Shown in pieces: positions 1 through 6,330 of a stretch of 11,714 nt of DNA (position 1 is the first letter of the stretch; each line of letters opens with the position of its first letter). The notes beneath the pieces were generated by a model. The model made no database searches. It worked only from the letters and a program-made list of their open reading frames with translations, and was not told the origin of the DNA. This DNA comes from JANLQX01 sp043775075 (lineage in GTDB: Bacteria; Actinomycetota; Acidimicrobiia; Acidimicrobiales; JANYDT01). The stretch is taken from NCBI GenBank assembly GCA_043775075.1, contig JAYVSS010000051.1, positions 1 to 11,714 on the forward strand. The letters are read 5' to 3'. The position numbers and the translations under genes were made by a program.

Positions 1-94
1 GCCCACCCAACCCGCCCCGGCACCGAGGTCGAGCCGCCGGGCACGCCACACACCGGCACGCCCACCTGTCGATACCCTGAGGCCTTCTGCTGGC
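1..94. other. Window edge, no assignable gene
   Basis: This GC-rich stretch lies downstream of the XdhC-family gene. I translated it in all six frames. Several stay open over this short length, but none gives a recognisable protein. A gene cut by the window edge is possible; on the minus strand there are in-frame GTG codons with weak purine-rich sequence upstream. I cannot support a call. Confidence 0.4.
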
Positions 95-1102
95 TCAGCC
101 GTTGATCGGACCGGTTCCGCTCCGTAGGCTGGCCGCCGTTCGGCCGGCGAGGGTGGCGACGATTTCGGCGGCGATAGCGAGCGCGGTTTCTTCCGGCGTG
201 CGCGAGCCGAGGTCGAGGCCGACGGGGCCGTGAATCCGTGAAACAACCTGCTCAGTGAGGCTATGCACATCGGCGAGCCGGGACGCTCGGGCGGACTGTG
301 TGTGCCGTGAACCAAGGCCGCCGACGTATCCACAACGGCCCAAAAGCGCCGCGGCCATCGTGGCGCAGGAGGCCGCAAGATCATGGGAGAGAGCGACCAG
401 GGCATCGCCCGCGCCAAGCGTGGTGGCGGCGTCCACCAGCTCGGCGATGGGCGTCGAGTCACTGAGAATCGTGGTGCTCCAGCCGAGTAGGGCGCCCTGC
501 GCCACCATCGCGTCGGCCAGCGTCGCCTCGCCGATCACCAACACATGGGTCGCCGGACGGATGAGCGAAACGAACACCGGGCCGGCGTCAGTCATTACCG
601 TGCGGCTGAGATCCTTGGGGCGAGTGAACATCGACTGGGCGGCCTGGACCGCCTCCAGGGTCACCGCCGGGTCCCCAAGCGAGCCGTCCAGCGTGCCATC
701 GGCGGTGATGGCAATCGATCGACCGCAGTGCTCCCCCGTCAGCAGCGTGGCCACCACCACGGGTTCACGGCGGGCCATTGCGGTCCACCCGAGCGCCGCG
801 ATGTCCGACATCGGTTGCACCAAAATTTCCGCCCGGCCACCGCACGCCAGACCGCACCCAACAGCATCGTTGTCGGCCACCGAAACCGTGACAACAGACA
901 CCCGTCCGGTCTTCGCGGCCGCAGCGATGGCATCGTCGGCGGCACCGCCGAGCAACGAACCGACGCGAGTTCCGTCGGTCGCGAACGCCAGGGCTTCGTT
1001 GGACCGACGGCCACCGAAACCCTGGAGGTCAACGAAGCGGGCCACGGTCCCTGCCGTGTCAGCGGCGTTCCAGCGAAGGGCATGGGCGGCGATCTCGATC
1101 AT
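95..1102 (-). CDS. XdhC/CoxI family protein
   Basis: A 335-residue protein of the XdhC/CoxI family. Characterised members bind molybdenum cofactor and help insert the matured, sulfurated cofactor into xanthine dehydrogenase or aerobic CO dehydrogenase-type hydroxylases in the cytoplasm. The N-terminal XdhC_CoxI domain includes GCGLACGG at 82-89. A C-terminal Rossmann-like domain spans about 185-320, with GYVGGLGSR at 258-266 and HGPVGLDLGSRTPEE at 291-305, the best-conserved C-terminal signature. Two sites look degenerate. The usual SxSGGCVE-type motif reads SLLGGAADD at 49-57, without its cysteine, and the usual GxGxxA nucleotide loop reads VIGEATLADA at 189-198. No hydroxylase subunit is visible, so the partner enzyme is unknown. 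The ATG start has only a weak GGA upstream. The divergent neighbour is the MBL-fold gene. Family assignment is secure; cofactor-binding competence is uncertain. Confidence 0.9.
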   Translation of the reverse strand: MIEIAAHALRWNAADTAGTVARFVDLQGFGGRRSNEALAFATDGTRVGSLLGGAADDAIAAAAKTGRVSVVTVSVADNDAVGCGLACGGRAEILVQPMSDIAALGWTAMARREPVVVATLLTGEHCGRSIAITADGTLDGSLGDPAVTLEAVQAAQSMFTRPKDLSRTVMTDAGPVFVSLIRPATHVLVIGEATLADAMVAQGALLGWSTTILSDSTPIAELVDAATTLGAGDALVALSHDLAASCATMAAALLGRCGYVGGLGSRHTQSARASRLADVHSLTEQVVSRIHGPVGLDLGSRTPEETALAIAAEIVATLAGRTAASLRSGTGPING

Positions 1103-1234
1103 GATCCAAGTCTGGCCCTTCTCCCCACTCGTGGATACGGGCTACGTCAACAGCGTCCGGTCCTGCCGGGTACCTGCGTCGATGACTGCGCCCCCGCACC
1201 ACCAGCCCGACGCTCCTGCGAGATACTGGCATCA
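1103..1234. promoter_or_regulatory. Divergent intergenic region between XdhC-family and MBL-fold genes
   Basis: The 132 bases separate two divergent start codons and so should hold both promoters. I see no convincing -35/-10 pair. A GATACT hexamer at 1222-1227 lies 7 bases before the MBL-fold ATG. With no Shine-Dalgarno sequence there, a leaderless transcript starting at or beside the ATG is possible. This is inference from spacing only. Confidence 0.35.
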
Positions 1235-2161
1235 ATGACTGCGCTGCTCGATACCGACCTTCGCCTCGGGACTTCTGGACGGCACGTGATGGCGTTGATG
1301 GGGACCGACGGGGGTCGGTACCCCTACGGCAATTCACTCCTCGTGCAGGGGACCGAGGAGACGGTGCTAATCGATCCATCGCTCGCGGTGTCCGAGCGCG
1401 GTGGTGTTCCGTCTCTGACCGGGCAGGTGGATCGCATGCTGGTGAGTCACGCGCACGAGGATCACTTGGCCGGGTGCCACCTCTTCGACGGCGCTTCGCT
1501 GCATGCGCATCACGACGATCTGGCGGCGTTCACGTCGCTACGTGGACTGCTCGACGTCTACGGATTCGAGCCCTCGCTCGCAGACACTTGGAGCACGCAG
1601 CTCGTGGAGAAGTTCAATTACGCACCTCGCCCGGATGCCTCAGGGTTTGCCGATGGCACCACCTTCGATCTCGGCGGCGGGCTACGTATCGAGGTTGTTC
1701 ATCTCCCCGGACACACTCGGGGTCACAGTGCGTTTCTCATTGAGCCCGAAGGCGTGCTGTTCGTCGCCGATGTTGACCTGTCCGCCTTCGGTCCATACTA
1801 CGGGGATCACTGGTCCGATCTCGAAGACTTCGAGCGATCTCTCGCGCGAGTGCGCGAGATCGAGGCCGCTTCGTACGTCACGTTTCATCACAAAGGCATC
1901 GTGCACGGACATAGTGCATTCAAGGATCAGGTCGATTCCTTCACTGCGGTTATCGGTGCACGTGAAGCGCTCTTACTAGATTTCCTGGCTGAACCACGAA
2001 CGATGGCCGAGATCGTGGCCCATCGGTTTATCTATCGGCCGGGCGTGGAGATTCTCTGGGCGGACAACGTGGAACGCCGGTCGATGACGATGCACATCAC
2101 CCGGCTGCTGCGCTCCGGCGGCGTGATCGAGGTGGCGCCCGGGTTGTATCGAGCGGGGTGA
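1235..2161 (+). CDS. MBL-fold metallo-hydrolase
   Basis: A 308-residue member of the metallo-beta-lactamase superfamily, in the broad glyoxalase II-like hydrolase group. Metal ligands are visible in order: HAHEDH at 72-77 (HxHxDH), H160 in the LPGHTRGHS stretch, D179 in FVADVD, and HH at 208-209. A dinuclear metal centre is therefore expected. A C-terminal segment, about 230-306, looks like the small winged-helix-type domain found in related hydrolases. The substrate cannot be read from sequence. The frame stays open for 230 codons upstream, but that part is antisense to the XdhC-family gene and has no family resemblance, so ATG 1235 is chosen. It places the typical N-terminal strand (GNSLLV at 32-37) at the expected distance. 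The 3' end overlaps the convergent LysR gene by 65 bases. Confidence 0.88.
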   Translation: MTALLDTDLRLGTSGRHVMALMGTDGGRYPYGNSLLVQGTEETVLIDPSLAVSERGGVPSLTGQVDRMLVSHAHEDHLAGCHLFDGASLHAHHDDLAAFTSLRGLLDVYGFEPSLADTWSTQLVEKFNYAPRPDASGFADGTTFDLGGGLRIEVVHLPGHTRGHSAFLIEPEGVLFVADVDLSAFGPYYGDHWSDLEDFERSLARVREIEAASYVTFHHKGIVHGHSAFKDQVDSFTAVIGAREALLLDFLAEPRTMAEIVAHRFIYRPGVEILWADNVERRSMTMHITRLLRSGGVIEVAPGLYRAG

Positions 2162-3080
2162 TCGCCGCCTTGGCCGCTTCGATGAAGTGGGTCAGCGCGT
2201 GCGACGGCGTGCGTTCTGACGACCAGGCCAGGCAAATCACTCGGTGGATATCTTCTTCGATCGGAATCATGACGGCCCCATTGGACAGGCTCGGTTCCAC
2301 CGTGAGACCGGGCAGGACCGCACATCCCAGGCCGGCGTCCACGAGGCGCTGACGGGTTGGATTGTCGTCGGTCCGAAACACCACTCGGGGCTCGATCCCG
2401 ATGGCCCGCAAGGCGTTCTCGCCCCTGGCCGTGCAGGAGTCTGTGACGTTTCCATTGATCATGTCCTCACCGGCAAAATCAGAGAGCGTAAGGGTCTGGC
2501 GGCTGGCCAGACGATGGCCGGGCGGCACGATCGCCACGTATCGATCGATCGCTAGTTCGATTGCGTCGAGCCCGTGACCAACGCCTGAGTGCTCGACGAA
2601 CGCCACATCGAGAGTGCCGCTTCTCAGTAGTTCGGTGAGCTCGCCATCGCGCGTCTCGTTGTGGACGGCGATCGTGATGCCCGGCCACTGTTGGCGGAAC
2701 GACGCCAGCACACTCGGCAGCAAACGAGCTCCGGCTGATTGAAATGCGCCAACGCGAACGCTGCCGGCGGCCCCCGAATCAAGGCGATCCAGATCGGCCG
2801 CGGCGGTGGCGAGACGGTCAAGAATCCACGTGGCGTGCGTGAGCAGGACATCGCCCGCGGCCGTGAAGGTGACCGGCTTCGGTCCGGTGCCGCGGTCGAC
2901 GAGGCGGCGTCCGACGATGCGTTCAAGGCCGGCGAGCTGCTGCGACACCGCACTCTGTCCGAACCCCAGTTCCTCGGCCGCTCGGCTGATCGAACGGGTG
3001 CGAGCGATGGCGACGAGCGCGCTGAGGTGGCGGCTGTCGATCTCGAGGAGTTCAGTGGCTTTCGGCATGATCTTTACCAT
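2097..3080 (-). CDS. LysR-type transcriptional regulator
   Basis: A 327-residue LysR-family DNA-binding regulator. The N-terminal winged helix-turn-helix occupies about residues 16-75: HLSALVAIARTRSISRAAEE, then GQSAVSQQLAGLE, then RLVDRGTG. The effector-binding periplasmic-binding-protein-like domain covers about 106-300, starting at GSVRVGAF and including GLGCAVLPGL at 251-260. The ligand is unknown. An arginine-rich tail of about 17 residues (from DTTRAPPRSR) is encoded antisense to the end of the MBL-fold gene. ATG 3080 is used. ATG 3068 (MPKATE...) is a possible alternative with GGTAAAG upstream, and neither has a strong ribosome binding site. LysR regulators usually control a divergent neighbour and themselves, which here points to the small-protein genes across the 71-base AT-rich gap. 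That target is inference. Confidence 0.93.
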   Translation of the reverse strand: MVKIMPKATELLEIDSRHLSALVAIARTRSISRAAEELGFGQSAVSQQLAGLERIVGRRLVDRGTGPKPVTFTAAGDVLLTHATWILDRLATAAADLDRLDSGAAGSVRVGAFQSAGARLLPSVLASFRQQWPGITIAVHNETRDGELTELLRSGTLDVAFVEHSGVGHGLDAIELAIDRYVAIVPPGHRLASRQTLTLSDFAGEDMINGNVTDSCTARGENALRAIGIEPRVVFRTDDNPTRQRLVDAGLGCAVLPGLTVEPSLSNGAVMIPIEEDIHRVICLAWSSERTPSHALTHFIEAAKAAITPLDTTRAPPRSRRRSAAAG

Positions 3081-3151
3081 GAATATTCGTTAGACAGATC
3101 AATTAGATCCTGTGATCATCTTTGCATAGTTCACTACGAAAGGAAATAGTC
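3081..3151. promoter_or_regulatory. Divergent AT-rich control region between LysR gene and small-protein gene
   Basis: This gap has 25 G or C in 71 bases (35%), much less than the genes on either side. It contains a perfect palindrome GAATATTC at 3081-3088, a second palindrome TGATCA at 3114-3119, and the loose T-N11-A spacing that LysR proteins favour. The first palindrome abuts the LysR start codon and could serve autorepression. A CATAGT hexamer at 3125-3130 is a possible -10 for the rightward small gene, but no well-spaced -35 is visible. The placement supports an operator and promoter region; individual sites are inference. Confidence 0.5.
3139..3144 (+). promoter_or_regulatory. Ribosome binding site of the 38-residue small protein
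   Basis: AAAGGA lies 7 bases before ATG 3152. It is one of the clearer Shine-Dalgarno sequences in the window and is the main reason to accept such a short reading frame as a gene. Confidence 0.7.
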
Positions 3152-3268
3152 ATGGGACTTCTTCTCCTCTGCATACTGATTGGCATCTTTGAACTGGCGA
3201 GCGTGCGATTCGGCGCCGACACTCGCGAACCTGGCGACTGGCGGACCTACGAACCGGTGCGGGACTAA
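3152..3268 (+). CDS. Small single-span membrane protein, 38 residues
   Basis: This 38-residue reading frame begins MGLLLLCILIGIFELASVRF, then GADTREPGDWRTYEPVRD. Residues 2-18 form one hydrophobic segment long enough to reach into or cross the membrane. The tail is short and polar with mixed charge, including one tryptophan and one tyrosine. The RFGADTRE segment recalls the (R/W)xGxDSR pattern I associate with very short proteins in Chloroflexota and Actinomycetota, which have no known function; that memory is unverified. The gene has AAAGGA 7 bases before its ATG, follows an AT-rich promoter-like gap, and lies divergent from a LysR regulator. The next reading frame starts 5 bases after its stop, suggesting a two-gene operon. 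Function unknown. Confidence 0.65.
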   Translation: MGLLLLCILIGIFELASVRFGADTREPGDWRTYEPVRD

Positions 3269-3273
3269 CGGCC

Positions 3274-3600
3274 ATGAACCCCTACATTCACCCCGATGAT
3301 GCACTCTGGCTGGCCGACCTAAGGCTCCAGGAGTTGCGGCCAAAGACTCGCCAGGGTTCGCCGAGTTTCCGGGACGCCTTCCGCGGCAACGTGCGACGTT
3401 GGCAGGGTCGGTCACAAGCCCAGGGTGCGATACCCCGCGAGAGCAATCTCCGTTGTTTTTGCCCAGGAGAACATGGAGGCGCGTTGGTAGCCCGCCAAGA
3501 TGCGCTCTCGGCGCAGATCGTCATCAGTCAGCACTCGATCGATCGCCGCAGCGAACCCATCAATATCGTCAGGATCGATGAGGGCGGCCGCATCACCTAG
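3274..3600 (+). CDS. Hypothetical small protein, possibly with a non-native 3' end
   Basis: This 108-codon frame starts 5 bases after the 38-residue gene, probably by translational coupling, as no good Shine-Dalgarno is visible. Its first residues, MNPYIHPDDALWLADLRLQE, have the helical, charged look of a class of short actinobacterial and chloroflexotal proteins that begin M(N/H)PYI. This resemblance is from memory and unverified. From about residue 47 the frame runs antisense through the 3' end of the glycosyltransferase gene on the other strand (189 shared bases), and that part looks like ordinary shadow sequence. Either the gene truly overlaps its convergent neighbour, or its original end was replaced where the glycan cluster joins. 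Only the first 45 or so residues are likely to be meaningful. No known domain. Confidence 0.4.
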   Translation: MNPYIHPDDALWLADLRLQELRPKTRQGSPSFRDAFRGNVRRWQGRSQAQGAIPRESNLRCFCPGEHGGALVARQDALSAQIVISQHSIDRRSEPINIVRIDEGGRIT

Positions 3601-4560
3601 CACCTCCGGTATTGAGCCACCATTAGACGCCACGACAGGACACCCGCGAATCATTGCTTCGAGCGGCGGCAAACCGAACCCCTCGTAGCACGAGGGATAG
3701 ACGAAACATGCTGTCGTCCGATAGTGGGCTCCGAGGAGGTCGTCGTCCCCCACGACGCGCCGAACCCTTCCGGTCAAGCCATGCTGTTCGATCATCGCAA
3801 GTTCCGCTGGCGTGAAAGGCGGTCCGCCGAAGCAGACGAGGTCCAGTCCACGGAGTGCCGGAACGCATAGGGCTCCAAGAACCGCAGAAAAATTCTTGTA
3901 GCCGCCGCGCAGGCCCACATAGAGCACGAACGGCCTTTCCCCGGGAGTCGCCCGCTCGGCCGCTCGACGCTCCGTTTCCTCGGCCGGCGGGTTTACCCCC
4001 AGCGGGAGCACCCGGATCTTCTGCGGGTCGCACTCCAGCAGACGAATGAGATCAGACTTTGTCGTTTCCGAAATTGCAAAGACGAGCGAAGCCTCGCGGA
4101 CGGATTCGCGCTTATTGCGAGGCGTGGCATCCGTTTTGGGAAAGCTGTGCGGGAACAGTTCAGCGATCATGTCGTAGACCGTGACGGCAATCGGTACAGT
4201 AATTCGAAGTGGTGGGCCGAAGTACGAACGGTGGACGACCCACGGTGCCGACAGGGCACCGAGCAACTTCCTGTCGGCCCGACGTCCGACGGCGTTCGCA
4301 AGATGCGTAGCTCCACGACCATGAAATAGAAACGGCGTCCGGTCGCTGAGGCAATCAGCCGCTTGTGTCATCGTCGAGGTCGAACCCTTCGATGAAACGA
4401 ACGTCGGCACGCCACTGCGCTGAAGCCCTCGATGCAGTTCCAAGACCATGCGCGAAGCACCACCAAAACGTTGAAGTCGAAAGACTTCACCAGAAAATGC
4501 CACGGCCGGTTGCCGCGAAACGCTCCCCAAGGTCGTCGGAGGAACCGCAAATTTACTCAT
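3412..4560 (-). CDS. Glycosyltransferase, GT-B fold, family 4 type
   Basis: A 382-residue retaining-type glycosyltransferase that would move a sugar from a nucleotide donor to a growing glycan at the cytoplasmic membrane face. The C-terminal donor-binding domain is clear: FVLYVGLRGGYKNF at 211-224, PSCYEGFGLPPLEAM at 289-303 with the EX7E pair E293 and E301, and CPVVASNGGSIPEVLGDAA at 307-325. The N-terminal acceptor domain is more divergent but contains RFGGASRMVLELH at 31-43 and FAISETTKSD at 161-170. Length is normal for the family. It is the last gene of a minus-strand run. Its ATG lies within the end of the family 2 glycosyltransferase gene (8-base overlap), indicating coupled translation. 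It closely parallels the enzyme at 6331-7446, including a shared A(S)(M/L)FSW motif near the C terminus. Sugar and linkage cannot be read. Confidence 0.93.
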   Translation of the reverse strand: MSKFAVPPTTLGSVSRQPAVAFSGEVFRLQRFGGASRMVLELHRGLQRSGVPTFVSSKGSTSTMTQAADCLSDRTPFLFHGRGATHLANAVGRRADRKLLGALSAPWVVHRSYFGPPLRITVPIAVTVYDMIAELFPHSFPKTDATPRNKRESVREASLVFAISETTKSDLIRLLECDPQKIRVLPLGVNPPAEETERRAAERATPGERPFVLYVGLRGGYKNFSAVLGALCVPALRGLDLVCFGGPPFTPAELAMIEQHGLTGRVRRVVGDDDLLGAHYRTTACFVYPSCYEGFGLPPLEAMIRGCPVVASNGGSIPEVLGDAAALIDPDDIDGFAAAIDRVLTDDDLRRERILAGYQRASMFSWAKTTEIALAGYRTLGL

Positions 4561-5500
4561 CGGCGGCGTTCGGCTCGGTGCGCGTATGGGTCGTTGCCGT
4601 AGCCGATAAGAAGCCTCGTCGGATTGGCTCTTTCCTCTGGGGTGAGAAGTGCCGACGGTAGAATGTGACGAAGCCGTTGAGTCCGACTTTTTGGAGCAGG
4701 GACCGGATCGTTCCTCGCACGAAAAGCAGAATCAGAAAGATCGGTGTACGGGCGAATCCCGTTGATAGCAGCCTTCGTCGAATCCGGTGGGTCTCCAACA
4801 GAGTTCGCCACAACGACTGTTCTGATTGACCTCCCCACGCCATCTCGGCGAGCGGCTCGCGCAACACAAAGAAGCGCTTTCCGGCGAGACGCGCTCGCAA
4901 GAAAAGGTCGTAGTCCATTGCGTTTCGGTATTCAGAGTCGAAACCTCCCAACGAGCGCCACGCATCGGTGCGAGCGATCACGCCAGGATGCGGAACCGAG
5001 CTCTCCGTATCAAGGCGATCGGGAGTTGCGTCGTAGCGAACAATGCCGTGTTGCTCGTTCTTCACGATTGAGCTGCAAAAGACGTCAGCATCCTCGTTCT
5101 GCACACGGGACATGGCCCCTGAGAGGACGCCCGGGAGTAGTAAATCGCCGGCGTGAAGATGCATGATCCAGGTTCCCTGGGCCAGCCGGATTCCCTTATT
5201 CATCGCGTCAGCGATACCAAGATCGGGTTCTGTCACGTATCGGACGGCAGGGTGATCCAGAGACTCGAGGAAATCCACCGTTGTATCTGTCGACGCACCA
5301 TCAACGATCAAATACTCCATATCGGCAAAGCCGCTCTCGCACACGCTTTTCATGGTGCGTTCAAGCTCGTCGCGGACATCCCGACAAATCGTCACAACGG
5401 TCAGTGCCGGGCACGCCGCGGAACCGAGTGGACTGCCCACTGGTGGGAGTCCAACACTTCCGAGTCCAGAATTCATGGAATTTATGGATTCCGTCGTCAT
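4553..5500 (-). CDS. Glycosyltransferase family 2 protein
   Basis: A 315-residue GT-A-fold, probably inverting, glycosyltransferase of family 2. Motifs in order: LTVVTICRD at 33-41, YLIVDGASTDTT at 63-74 for nucleotide binding, EPDLGIADAMNKGI at 91-104, HLHAGD at 114-119 in the place of the DxD-like metal site, HPGVIARTDAW at 161-171, and AMDYDLFLR at 184-192. This set resembles family 2 enzymes of O-antigen and exopolysaccharide loci. A hydrophobic stretch at about 231-241 followed by basic residues may attach the C terminus to the membrane. ATG 5500 overlaps the upstream methyltransferase stop as ATGA, the main reason for this start. ATG 5476 is an alternative. It also overlaps the next glycosyltransferase gene by 8 bases. 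About 30 residues before the first strand are low in conserved features. Confidence 0.94.
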   Translation of the reverse strand: MTTESINSMNSGLGSVGLPPVGSPLGSAACPALTVVTICRDVRDELERTMKSVCESGFADMEYLIVDGASTDTTVDFLESLDHPAVRYVTEPDLGIADAMNKGIRLAQGTWIMHLHAGDLLLPGVLSGAMSRVQNEDADVFCSSIVKNEQHGIVRYDATPDRLDTESSVPHPGVIARTDAWRSLGGFDSEYRNAMDYDLFLRARLAGKRFFVLREPLAEMAWGGQSEQSLWRTLLETHRIRRRLLSTGFARTPIFLILLFVRGTIRSLLQKVGLNGFVTFYRRHFSPQRKEPIRRGFLSATATTHTRTEPNAADE

Positions 5501-6246
5501 TGAGGGTGAGTTAACGAGCCGTGCCCGTGTTCTGATTCTCGAATGAACAGGCCGTCAATCTGCAGAAGTCGCCCGTTACGGGCTCGAAATCCCGGGACGA
5601 TGTCATAAAATTGGAACCCTGCAGAGCGAAGACGTTCTAAGAGACCGTCGAACGTTGGCTGTCCTCCGTACAGCGGAATCAGCGACATTTCGACTTCGAG
5701 GGACACGGCGGCGTCGAAGGTTCTTTGTGCCCCGTCGAGAACGGAGAGTTCAAAGCCCTGCACGTCCAGTTTCAAATGGAAGGGCCCGATCGATCTGGAC
5801 TCGAGCAGCAGATCGTCGAGTCGTCGCAAGCGCACAGTTTCCGTCGACACGTACGCCGAGGTTGGCGAGTTTGCTGAGTGCAGGTCGAGCATCGGAAGAA
5901 CCGAGCTGCTTTCAGAATTGCCTGCGATGTTCAGGGTAATTTCGCCGTCCGATGCTCCGAGCGCGCATCGATAGGCGGTCCATCGATCGTCTTTTGAAAT
6001 TCGCCGCTCGAGTTTTGCGAACGCCGCCGATTGGGGTTCGACCGAAAGGATCGGGCCGGAGAACCCGGCGCGCCTGATCGAACGCGCGTATTGACCCTCG
6101 TTCGCTCCGATATCGAGAACGGTATGCGCGCCACTGTCGCCAAGAAGCGACTTCTTCGGATCAATGGGAGGAAGGCGACGAAGCGAAAGCCCGCCAAGTT
6201 CCAAGACCCGTTTGACAACACTTCGCGGCAGATGAGTAGAGAGCAA
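5497..6246 (-). CDS. FkbM family methyltransferase
   Basis: A 249-residue SAM-dependent methyltransferase of the FkbM family, which in glycan clusters commonly O-methylates sugar hydroxyls. Motif I is VLDIGANEGQYA at 43-54, with SVEP at 68-71 for ribose binding, LKLDVQGFE at 158-166 (family hallmark), and SLEVEM at 182-187. Start choice: the frame is open back to the upstream gene's TAA, but has no in-frame ATG or GTG there. TTG 6246 is preferred because AAGGA stands 5 bases ahead of it (6252-6256). TTG 6261 would add 5 residues but has no clear ribosome binding site. The stop overlaps the next gene as ATGA. It follows the glycosyltransferase gene at 6331 by less than 90 bases on the same strand. 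The acceptor sugar is unknown. Confidence 0.92.
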   Translation of the reverse strand: MLSTHLPRSVVKRVLELGGLSLRRLPPIDPKKSLLGDSGAHTVLDIGANEGQYARSIRRAGFSGPILSVEPQSAAFAKLERRISKDDRWTAYRCALGASDGEITLNIAGNSESSSVLPMLDLHSANSPTSAYVSTETVRLRRLDDLLLESRSIGPFHLKLDVQGFELSVLDGAQRTFDAAVSLEVEMSLIPLYGGQPTFDGLLERLRSAGFQFYDIVPGFRARNGRLLQIDGLFIRESEHGHGSLTHPQ

Positions 6247-6330
6247 GGGTTTCCTTCGCAAAGTTTCACTTCTAATGGGACATCGTCCAGATCCCCGAAC
6301 GACTTGAGACGGAGGCCGATCTACGGGGCC

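Noticed and set aside
545..1234. 230 open codons extending the MBL-fold frame upstream
   Set aside because: The stretch is antisense to the XdhC-family gene, has no family resemblance, and the hydrolase fold begins normally at 1235. High GC keeps stops rare on the opposite strand.
255..1238. Long plus-strand frame of 327 codons
   Set aside because: It is a mirror of the XdhC-family gene with low-complexity Ala, Ser and Arg content and no domain. The minus-strand protein has clear family motifs.
2535..2555. Repeated ATCGATCG-type motifs, also near 3535
   Set aside because: These short runs lie inside coding sequence, explained by codon use (Asp, Arg, Ser and Ile codons). They have no regular spacing or repeat array.
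2739..3149. Plus-strand frame opposite the LysR gene
   Set aside because: It lies antisense to the helix-turn-helix coding region, with no recognisable protein features.
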